Source: Acidobacteriota bacterium (GTDB lineage Bacteria; Acidobacteriota; Terriglobia; Terriglobales; Acidobacteriaceae). Taken from it: a stretch of 11,796 nucleotides of DNA. Both the position numbers and the translations under genes were made by a program. Below, one piece after another: positions 5,784-11,796 of the stretch (position 1 is its first letter; each line of letters opens with the position of its first letter). A model generated the notes under the pieces. The model had not been told where the DNA came from. It did no database searches and saw only the letters and a list, made by a program, of their open reading frames with translations. The stretch lies in contig JAJXXN010000015.1 of NCBI GenBank assembly GCA_021781075.1, forward strand, positions 1 to 11,796. The letters run 5' to 3'.

Positions 5784-6320
5784 ATGGCCATTCAAATCGG
5801 CGCTCCCCCCGATGCCGGATTCGACAATCCAGTTGGCATGTTGCGCGACTGCCATCGGCGCATCCTGCGCTTTTCCAGCCTGTTGTCGCGCGTTGCCCGC
5901 GAGGCGCGTGGCAGCTCACTCAGCAAAGAACATCAAGCCGCCGTGCACGCCGCGCTTGAATACTTCAGGACCTCCGCGCCCATTCATTCGCGGGATGAGG
6001 AGGAGTCACTCTTTCCCCGCCTCAGGGGTCGCGTCCCGCGCACTGTTGCCGATACCATGGCGATGCTGGAACAAGAGCATCGCGAGGCAGAGGAGCTGCT
6101 GAACAACATCAACAGGCTCTTCAGGGCCTGGGTTGCCGAGTTCAGCCTGCGCGACGACGAGGAGAAAAATCTAGTCCTTTGCACCGAGCGTCTGGAGGCG
6201 CAATACCGCAGGCACATCCAGATTGAGGAAGAACAAGTCTTCACGACCGCGGATGCCGTTTTGCCCACCGACACCCAGTCGCTCATCGGGCGGGAGTTTG
6301 CGGCACGCCGTCAAGCCTGA
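5784..6320 (+). CDS. Hemerythrin-like (HHE) domain protein (178 aa)
   Basis: A single-domain cytoplasmic four-helix bundle predicted to bind a di-iron centre. ATG 5784 is preceded by AGAGGT 4 nt upstream. Candidate iron ligands, in order, are His24 (LRDCHRRI), His68 and Glu72 (IHSRDEEESLFP), His99 (EQEHREAEELL), and His144 and Glu148 (YRRHIQIEEEQVF), spaced as in HHE-domain proteins. There is no signal peptide or extra domain. It follows DUF488 by 88 nt and is the second likely di-iron protein of the cluster after RIC, but it lacks the RIC N-terminal Cys domain, so repair activity should not be assumed; oxygen, NO or iron sensing/storage are alternatives. It ends the + strand stress cluster. 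Confidence 0.9.
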   Translation: MAIQIGAPPDAGFDNPVGMLRDCHRRILRFSSLLSRVAREARGSSLSKEHQAAVHAALEYFRTSAPIHSRDEEESLFPRLRGRVPRTVADTMAMLEQEHREAEELLNNINRLFRAWVAEFSLRDDEEKNLVLCTERLEAQYRRHIQIEEEQVFTTADAVLPTDTQSLIGREFAARRQA

Positions 6321-6462
6321 AACGCACAATCCGTTGTCGCCCACGGGGAGCATCCGCCCCTGCCCGGCATCCAGCAGGGCAGTCCAACCGCTTTTGTGAG
6401 CCATGTGCAGTAAAATAGCGTCTATATGGTTGCGGGGTACAGGCCCGCGAACGGTGGTGTGA
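6321..6462. promoter_or_regulatory. Spacer before the S41-like gene: weak hairpin and a -10-like box
   Basis: The spacer holds a 6-bp inverted repeat, CTGCCC (6360-6365) and GGGCAG (6377-6382), followed after some bases by CTTTTG; this is a poor intrinsic terminator at best. TAAAAT (6411-6416) matches five of six bases of a -10 box, but no good -35 box lies 16-18 nt before it. A new transcription unit probably starts here for the S41-like gene, since gene function changes abruptly. Nothing else is recognised. Confidence 0.25.
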
Positions 6463-7689
6463 GTGAACAAGTTTTTCCAGCGATTTGTCCTGGTGGCCAG
6501 CGCGGCCATCTTTGCCACAGTGGTCCTCGGCTTTTTCGCCGGCCAGTTCGGCTGGCTTGGCGTGCGCGCCATGGACGGCCAGGACGGCGCCTACAAGCAG
6601 ATCACCGTCTATGATGATGTCCTTGAGCACATCCAGAGCGACTACGTGACCGAGCCGAACATGAACAAGGTGACCACCGGCGCGCTGCATGGCCTGCTCG
6701 AATCGCTCGACGCCGACTCCAGCTACCTTTCCCCGGCAGAGTACAAAATCTACAAGGATAACGAGGCCAATGCCGGCAACGGCGTAGGCCTGGTTGTCGC
6801 CAAGCGCTACGGTTACGCAGTCATTGTCACCATCCTGCCCGGTTCGCCCGCGTCCAAGGAGCACCTCTCCGACGGTGATATCATCGAGTCCATTGACAAT
6901 CAATCGACTCGCGACCTCTCCATCGCCATGATCCACACCCTGCTTCGCGGCAAGCCCGGCACAACGGTCACCATCTCCGTTGTGCGGCAGATGAAACCGG
7001 AAGGCGACAAGATCACCCTCACGCGCGGGCCGGTTGCCGCCCCCGTTTTGGAAGAGAAGCAGATAAGAGAGGCCAACGCCCTCTACCTCAAGCCTGGCGA
7101 ACTCACCGACGCCACCGTTGATGCGCTCGCCGCCATAATCAAGGCGGAGGGCAAAGGGAAAAACCTCATCCTCGACCTGCGCGACACCGCGACCGGCGAC
7201 GAATCGGCGGGCATACGGCTGGCCAATCTTTTCATCAGCCAAGGCACACTCGCCACCTTGGGCGGGCAGAAATTCCCCACCCAGACCTTCACCGCCGACG
7301 CAACAAAAACCATCACCGATGCGCCGCTGATCGTGCTGGTCAACCGCGGCACCTTCGGCGCGGCCGAACTGATGGCCGATGCCATCATTGATGCCAAACG
7401 CGGCGACGTGCTCGGAGAGCACACCTTCGGCGAAGGCTCCGTGCAAAAGACATTCGAACTGCCGGACGGCGCGGCACTGTTCCTCACGGTGGCCAAATAC
7501 GCATCGCCCGCCGGCCACAAAATCGAGGATGAAGGCGTCACCCCCACCATGCTTGTCGGCATCAATGATGAGGATGAGATTACCGCTGCCAACCCCAACA
7601 AGACCGATGAAATCCTTGCCAAGGCCATCGAGTTGCTGAAGGCGCGCGCTGCCGCGCCTGCCGCAGCCGCGGCTCCTGTTAAAAATTGA
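6463..7689 (+). CDS. Membrane-anchored PDZ/S41 C-terminal-processing-protease homologue, predicted inactive (408 aa)
   Basis: Active CtpA/Prc enzymes are periplasmic Ser-Lys proteases that trim envelope proteins. GTG 6463 gives a signal anchor at about residues 7-28. An N-terminal Ctp region follows (YDDVLEHIQSDYV; TTGALHGLLESLDADSSYLSP), then a PDZ domain (about 100-178; GVGLVV, SPASKEHLSDGDIIESID) and an S41 core (about 180-375) ending in GVTPT. The usual GSASASE motif, with its nucleophilic Ser, is here GTFGAAE with Gly299. The usual TFGKGSVQ, with the catalytic Lys, is TFGEGSVQ with Glu324. The spacing of 25 residues is as in active enzymes and Gln328 is kept, so the fold is intact but both catalytic residues are gone. 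No upstream or downstream gene completes it. It ends in an Ala/Pro tail. A non-proteolytic scaffold or binding role near PBP1A is inference. Confidence 0.88.
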   Translation: MNKFFQRFVLVASAAIFATVVLGFFAGQFGWLGVRAMDGQDGAYKQITVYDDVLEHIQSDYVTEPNMNKVTTGALHGLLESLDADSSYLSPAEYKIYKDNEANAGNGVGLVVAKRYGYAVIVTILPGSPASKEHLSDGDIIESIDNQSTRDLSIAMIHTLLRGKPGTTVTISVVRQMKPEGDKITLTRGPVAAPVLEEKQIREANALYLKPGELTDATVDALAAIIKAEGKGKNLILDLRDTATGDESAGIRLANLFISQGTLATLGGQKFPTQTFTADATKTITDAPLIVLVNRGTFGAAELMADAIIDAKRGDVLGEHTFGEGSVQKTFELPDGAALFLTVAKYASPAGHKIEDEGVTPTMLVGINDEDEITAANPNKTDEILAKAIELLKARAAAPAAAAAPVKN

Positions 7690-7713
7690 ATTTGATTGAG
7701 TCCAAACACCGTG

Positions 7714-7747
7714 CCGGGTCTCGCTGAGGAGACCCGGTTTCATTTTT
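7714..7747 (+). terminator. Intrinsic terminator after the S41-like gene
   Basis: CCGGGTCTC (7714-7722) and GAGACCCGG (7729-7737) form a perfect 9-bp stem with a 6-nt loop, followed by TTTCATTTTT (7738-7747). It lies 24 nt after the stop codon. It separates the S41-like gene from PBP1A, so the two are probably separate transcription units with some read-through possible. Confidence 0.9.
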
Positions 7748-7843
7748 GCCCGCATCTTGCATCCTCTGGTTCGCGCCGTGCGCGCGGGCGCGCCATTGCG
7801 CTGCGCTGCGTGCTACGCTCGCAACTGAGGGACCGCATTTTCG

Positions 7844-10327
7844 TTGCCGGAAAAAGAAATCAAATTCGTCCATACCAAATGGCTCTTTGACGAGGATGAG
7901 CCCGCGGCCGCGCCCGCACCCAGCCCAGCCGCCAAACCACAGGCCCCGCCCACGCCGCCGCGCCATCGGCGCAAGCTTGCCGGGCGCATCACACTCGCGC
8001 TGCTATTCGCCCTTGCCATATCCACCGGCTCGCTCGCCGGCCTCATCCTCGTGTACTCCGCCGAGCTGCCGGAGATTCACGACCTGGAGCGCTACCGGCC
8101 CTCGACCAACACCGACCTCTACGACCAGAAAGGCCGCCTCATCGGCTCCTTCGCGCTGGAGCACCGCGTCCTCGTCAACTATGACGACTTTGCTCCCGGG
8201 CTCCGCCAGGCCGTCATCTCCATTGAAGACAAAAGCTTCGAGTCGCACTGGGGCGTCAACGTCTTCCGAGTCGCAGGCGCCGTTTATCACGACCTGGCCA
8301 GCCATGGCCGCGCGCAAGGCGCATCCACGCTCACCATGCAGCTCGCCCGCAACCTCTTCCTCTCATCCCAGCGCACCGCGACGCGCAAATTGCAGGAGGC
8401 CTATCTCGCCATCCAAATCGAGCGCGCCTTCACCAAGCAGCAGATCTTCACACTTTACGCCAACCAGATTTACCTGGGCAGCGGCATGTACGGATTCGAG
8501 GCCGGCAGTGAATATTATTTTTCAAAACATGCCAAGGACCTCACACTGCCCGAGGCCGCACTGCTTGCCGGCCTGCCCAAGGGGCCCGAGTCCTACTCGC
8601 CCATCCACTTTCCGGACAAGGCCCTGAAGCGCCGCAACCTCGTCCTCAGCGAGATGGAGTCCGACGGCGTCATCACGCATGAGCAGGCGGCGCAGGCAAA
8701 AACCGCGCCGCTCGGCCTCAAGCTGGAAGAGCACCAGATGCCCGTCGCTCCCTGGTTCGAGGACGAGGTGCGCCAGGAGTTGGAGAAACGCTTTGGCCCC
8801 GAGCAGGTCCATGAGGCCGGGCTGCGCGTTGAAACCACGCTCGACCTCGATTTGCAAAAGGCCGCCGACCAGGCCCTCGCCAAGGGGCTCAATGAGTACG
8901 AGCATCGCCACGGCTGGAAGGGCAAGCTGGAGAACGTCCTTGACAAGGGCCAGAGCATCGAAGGCTACAAACATCCCGACTGGATTGTCAGCTATGGGCC
9001 CGGTGAATATGTACACGCCATTGTGACCCGCGCGCAGCCGCAACAAATCCTCGCCCGCGTCGGGACAGGGCAGGTCGTGCTCAAAAGCGAGGACTGGAAG
9101 TGGACCGGCATCCGCAACGGCGAGTCGCTCGTCAAGCCCGGCGACATCATTTTCATCAAGCTACTCGATCAGCTCGATCCCTCGCTCCCCGCGCATCCAC
9201 GGCGCGCAGAGTTGGAACAGGACTCCGGCGTCGAGGGCGCGGTGCTGGCAATAGACAACTCGAGCGGGGACGTGCTCGCCATGGTCGGCGGGCGCGACTA
9301 CGCCCTGAGCGAATTCAACCGCGCCACGCAGGCGGAACGGCAAACCGGCTCGAGCTTCAAGCCCTATGTCTACACTGCCGCGGTGGAAGACGGCGTCAAG
9401 CCCGAGGACCTCATCTCCGATTCGCCCTTCACCTACAACGGCTGGAGCCCGCACGATTACGAGAACAATTTCAAGGGCGCCATGACCATCGCCTATGCCT
9501 TCGCCGATTCGCGCAACATACCCGCCGTCCGCCTTGCCGACCGCGTGGGCATGAACAAAGTCATCGCGCTCGCCCACCGCTTTGGCGTCACATCATCCAT
9601 CCCGCCCTACCTGCCCGTGGCGCTGGGCGCCGTTGAAATCTCCCTTGAGGAGCAGGTCGCCAGCTACTCGGTCTTTCCCAACGATGGCATCCGCGTCAAA
9701 CCGCGCTTCATCCGCACGGTGAAAAACGCCGACGGCATCACGCTGTGGGAGGAGCCGCCCACAATCGACGAAGTTGTGAGCCAGAAAACCGCGCGCACCA
9801 TGATGACCCTCTTCGAGCAGGTCACGCGCCTGGGCACCGCGGCCGCAGCCGCCGAACTCAAGCACGCCATTGGCGGCAAAACCGGCACCACCAGCGACTA
9901 CACCGACGCGTGGTTCATCGGCTTCTCACCCTCCGTCACCTGCGGCGTCTGGGTCGGCTATGACAGCCGGCAATCCCTCGGCGACAAGGAAACCGGCGCG
10001 CGCGCCGCGCTGCCCATCTGGATGGACGTGATGCGCAAGGCATTTGAATCCGCCAAGCCCGATGAAGCCTTCCCTGCAACGCCGATGGCCGGCGACACGA
10101 TGAAAAAAGAGGCCGCGGCCGTTGCACCGCCGCCGCCCACACGCACCGCACCCGCGATTGTTCAGACACCGGCGACAACAACCCGCGCGGCAGGCAATCC
10201 CTTCAAAGCCGCGCCGCCGCCGGCTGTTCATCAAAGCCCGACGCACGCCGCCTTGCAAGCGACGCAGCCGGAAACAACTGGGAATCCGCCACGCAGGCCC
10301 GTCCGCCCGGCATTCCCGCCAAACTAA
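7844..10327 (+). CDS. mrcA: Class A penicillin-binding protein 1A, bifunctional transglycosylase/transpeptidase (827 aa)
   Basis: Polymerises lipid II into glycan strands and crosslinks the peptides on the periplasmic side. The reading frame is closed by TGA at 7826, so TTG 7844 is the only start that keeps the N-terminus; a GAGG lies 13 nt upstream. Layout: Pro/Ala-rich cytoplasmic tail, membrane anchor (about 44-70), GT51 domain (about 95-270) with catalytic Glu128 in EDKSFESHWG, GASTLTMQLARN, RKLQEAYLAIQIE and LPEAALLAGLPKGP, a linker region, then the transpeptidase with SSFK (Ser503-Lys506), SRN (556-558) and KTGT (Lys679). The last 80 residues are disordered and Pro/Ala-rich. All catalytic motifs are intact. 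It is convergent with ribF, and the two stop codons overlap. The gene symbol is by family; pbp1A or ponA would also be used. Confidence 0.95.
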   Translation: MPEKEIKFVHTKWLFDEDEPAAAPAPSPAAKPQAPPTPPRHRRKLAGRITLALLFALAISTGSLAGLILVYSAELPEIHDLERYRPSTNTDLYDQKGRLIGSFALEHRVLVNYDDFAPGLRQAVISIEDKSFESHWGVNVFRVAGAVYHDLASHGRAQGASTLTMQLARNLFLSSQRTATRKLQEAYLAIQIERAFTKQQIFTLYANQIYLGSGMYGFEAGSEYYFSKHAKDLTLPEAALLAGLPKGPESYSPIHFPDKALKRRNLVLSEMESDGVITHEQAAQAKTAPLGLKLEEHQMPVAPWFEDEVRQELEKRFGPEQVHEAGLRVETTLDLDLQKAADQALAKGLNEYEHRHGWKGKLENVLDKGQSIEGYKHPDWIVSYGPGEYVHAIVTRAQPQQILARVGTGQVVLKSEDWKWTGIRNGESLVKPGDIIFIKLLDQLDPSLPAHPRRAELEQDSGVEGAVLAIDNSSGDVLAMVGGRDYALSEFNRATQAERQTGSSFKPYVYTAAVEDGVKPEDLISDSPFTYNGWSPHDYENNFKGAMTIAYAFADSRNIPAVRLADRVGMNKVIALAHRFGVTSSIPPYLPVALGAVEISLEEQVASYSVFPNDGIRVKPRFIRTVKNADGITLWEEPPTIDEVVSQKTARTMMTLFEQVTRLGTAAAAAELKHAIGGKTGTTSDYTDAWFIGFSPSVTCGVWVGYDSRQSLGDKETGARAALPIWMDVMRKAFESAKPDEAFPATPMAGDTMKKEAAAVAPPPPTRTAPAIVQTPATTTRAAGNPFKAAPPPAVHQSPTHAALQATQPETTGNPPRRPVRPAFPPN

Positions 10328-11271
10328 ATTTTCACTCGATTGAAATACCGCCGCGCGCGCGCCACATCCTTGCCAATCTGCGCCTTCAGCGCCTCCACAT
10401 TCGGCCACTTCCGCTCCCCGCGGATGCGATGCAAAAACACCACCTCAACTTGCGGCATCTCGCCCGCTTCAAACTCCGCAAAGTCCAGCAGGTGCGATTC
10501 AATCGCAAACCCGGCGCCCGCAAAGGTTGGGCGGTTGCCCACATTCGTCACCGCGTCAAACTCGCGCCCCGCAACCCGCACCCGCGTCGCATATACGCCC
10601 GGCGCAGGCACAATCCCTTCATACGGGGCCATGTTCACGGTCGGCACCAGCAGCTTGCCACCCACGCCACGGTCGCGCATTTGATGGCCGCGAATCCTGA
10701 ACGCGGACCCCAGCATCCACCGCGCGTGATTGACACGCCCCTCGCTGATGGCCCGGCGAATTGCCGAGCTTGAAACCTCAACCCCATGATGCACACGCAC
10801 CGCATCATGCATTGTCAACTGAAACCCGAACTCGCGGCCGAACTCCGCGAGCTCGCCCACGCCGGCCTCGGCATTGCGGCCAAAGCGGAAGTTCGCCCCC
10901 TCGTGCAACCCGCAGAGGCGCAATCCCCGCGCCAGCACGCGCTCCACAAACTCGCGCGCCGTCATCGCGGCAAACTCCGCGTCAAAGCCCAGCACCACAA
11001 TGCCGTCAATGCCGGTTTCTGCCAGCAACTCCAACCGCTGCCCACCCGGCGTGATCAGCTTCGGCGCGCGCTCCGGCATCAGCACCTGCTCCGGGTGAGG
11101 CGTGAAGGTCACAGCCAGCGCCCGCGCCCCGCGCGCCCGCGCCTCGCGGACCACTGCGCGTAAAATCTCCCGGTGTCCCACATGCACACCGTCGAAGTTG
11201 CCGATCGCGGCAACCGTCCGGCCCAGCCCCGCGGGAATCTCCGCCAAACTCCGATAGACAGGCGCACTCAT
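10324..11271 (-). CDS. ribF: Bifunctional riboflavin kinase / FAD synthetase (315 aa)
   Basis: Converts riboflavin to FMN and FMN to FAD in the cytoplasm. The N-terminal adenylyltransferase domain (about 15-185) has GNFDGVHVGH (24-33), TPHPEQVL (57-64), HEGANFRFG (123-131) and SSSAIR (167-172). The C-terminal flavokinase domain (about 190-310) has KLLVPTVN (206-213, Thr211 and Asn213 kept), PGVYATRV, NVGNRPTF and ESHLLDF. The usual GRxLGFPTAN is changed to GGKLLVPTVN; I recall similar changes in acidobacterial RibF. ATG 11271 overlaps the upstream metallo-hydrolase stop by 4 nt (ATGA), indicating a coupled operon. Its stop (10324-10326) overlaps that of PBP1A (10325-10327), with no terminator between them. 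Length is normal. Confidence 0.95.
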   Translation of the reverse strand: MSAPVYRSLAEIPAGLGRTVAAIGNFDGVHVGHREILRAVVREARARGARALAVTFTPHPEQVLMPERAPKLITPGGQRLELLAETGIDGIVVLGFDAEFAAMTAREFVERVLARGLRLCGLHEGANFRFGRNAEAGVGELAEFGREFGFQLTMHDAVRVHHGVEVSSSAIRRAISEGRVNHARWMLGSAFRIRGHQMRDRGVGGKLLVPTVNMAPYEGIVPAPGVYATRVRVAGREFDAVTNVGNRPTFAGAGFAIESHLLDFAEFEAGEMPQVEVVFLHRIRGERKWPNVEALKAQIGKDVARARRYFNRVKI

Positions 11272-11796
11272 CCCAGCCGCACCTCAAGGCGAAGCCCATC
11301 GTAGGCTAGCTCCATTCCGTTCGGAAGTTGCGCATTGGTCTGCGCATGGCCCAGCTCATGCGCTATGTGCGTGAAGTACGTCCGCCCCGCCCCAATCCGC
11401 CCCGCAAGCTCCATCGCCTGCGCCAGCGTCAGGTGGTTGTGATGCGGCTTGTGCCGCAGCGCGGAGAGCACCAGCAGGTCCAAACCTTCCAGCAGCGCGA
11501 AACTCGACTCCGGAATCGCGCTCACATCCGTCAAATAAGCCGCGTTGCCGATGCGGTAGCCGGTGATCTCCATCTCCCCATGCAGCACCGGCACGGGGAC
11601 AAAATCAACCCCACGCACCACGTTGTGCCCGTTCAACGGCTCCAACCGCACGCGTGCCCGGTTCTTGTAGGTGGCATCCGGCGCCAGTGTGTAGGCAAAA
11701 ACCTTCTCCATCGTGGCTCGTGTTTCCGCGGTGGCATAGAGCGGAATCGGCCCCTGCGCGCGAAACCACTCAAAGGTCGCCGACCACCTCCCCGCC
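11268..11796 (-). CDS. PhnP-like MBL-fold metallo-hydrolase, partial (start beyond the right edge)
   Basis: The frame is open from the right edge to TGA at 11268-11270, giving 176 residues. An internal Met at 11711 is not the true start, because the sequence upstream of it reads through as a family motif (FEWFRAQGPIPLYATAETRA, ending at that Met). The visible part has the C-terminal half of the metallo-beta-lactamase fold of PhnP-type phosphodiesterases: VPVLHGEMEITGYRIG, AYLTDVSAIPES (metal-binding Asp), LVLSALRHKPHHNHLTLAQA and the His-rich end TYFTHIAHELGH, closing with LPNGMELAYDGLRLEV. The HxHxDH metal motif should lie outside the window. It overlaps ribF by 4 nt. The substrate is unknown; hydrolysis of cyclic or phosphodiester compounds is the family role. 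Confidence 0.88.
   Translation of the reverse strand, partial: AGRWSATFEWFRAQGPIPLYATAETRATMEKVFAYTLAPDATYKNRARVRLEPLNGHNVVRGVDFVPVPVLHGEMEITGYRIGNAAYLTDVSAIPESSFALLEGLDLLVLSALRHKPHHNHLTLAQAMELAGRIGAGRTYFTHIAHELGHAQTNAQLPNGMELAYDGLRLEVRLG

Noticed and set aside
6283..7755. 490-residue open frame on the minus strand
   Set aside because: It lies opposite the S41-like gene, whose family motifs are clear. The minus product is Gly/Val-rich with no recognisable domain, typical of antisense frames in GC-rich DNA.
7811..7819. Extended -10 promoter (TGC-TACGCT) for PBP1A
   Set aside because: Only three of six bases match a -10 box and no -35 box lies at a suitable distance; too weak to list.
7746..8627. 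293-residue Pro/Ser/Arg-rich frame on the + strand
   Set aside because: An out-of-frame shadow of the PBP1A N-terminus; low complexity and without motifs.
1..11796. CRISPR arrays, insertion sequences or transposon ends
   Set aside because: No regularly spaced direct repeats, no transposase motifs and no terminal inverted repeats with target duplications were seen on reading the window.

Overview
The window looks like a junction between the end of an integrated prophage (or phage-like element) and the chromosome of a high-GC, Gram-negative bacterium. Acidobacteriota is the best guess. This rests on the base composition, the S41-like / PBP1A / RibF / metallo-hydrolase neighbourhood, and a RibF flavokinase motif (VPTVN in place of the usual GFPTAN) that resembles acidobacterial RibF as I remember it. 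The host assignment is inference.

Region 1 (about 1-2805) is the element. It starts inside an unidentified gene and continues with a tight run of three small late-type genes: a 51-aa holin-like membrane protein, a 107-aa protein with two membrane segments, and a 162-aa exported, beta-strand-rich protein. A perfect 10-bp-stem terminator closes the run. A 71-aa basic protein with two related repeats lies on the opposite strand, with its stop codon in the loop of that terminator. It is divergent from a tyrosine recombinase, and a perfect 7-4-7 palindrome separates the two. After the integrase comes an AT-rich stretch and then only the 3' part of a tRNA-Met(CAU) gene (2806-2850). The 5' half is missing and a partial dyad is centred on the anticodon, so this is read as the attachment junction where the element entered a tRNA gene at its anticodon loop.

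Region 2 (2851-6320) is chromosomal and looks like a nitrosative/oxidative stress cluster, all on the + strand: a RIC/ScdA-type Fe-S repair protein, an NnrS membrane protein, a DUF488 protein and a second hemerythrin-like protein. Two of the four are likely di-iron helical-bundle proteins. NnrS and RIC are both linked to nitric oxide stress in other bacteria.

Region 3 (6463-11796) is housekeeping. First comes a membrane-anchored PDZ/S41 protein in which both catalytic positions are replaced (Gly for Ser, Glu for Lys), so it is probably a pseudo-protease. A terminator separates it from a class A penicillin-binding protein (PBP1A) that keeps all its glycosyltransferase and transpeptidase motifs. 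Converging on PBP1A, with overlapping stop codons, is a minus-strand pair: a PhnP-like metallo-hydrolase (partial, running off the right edge) and ribF, joined by an ATGA overlap.

The most unusual observations are the predicted inactive S41 protein beside PBP1A, the anticodon-loop attachment junction, and the palindrome shared by the small basic gene and the integrase.
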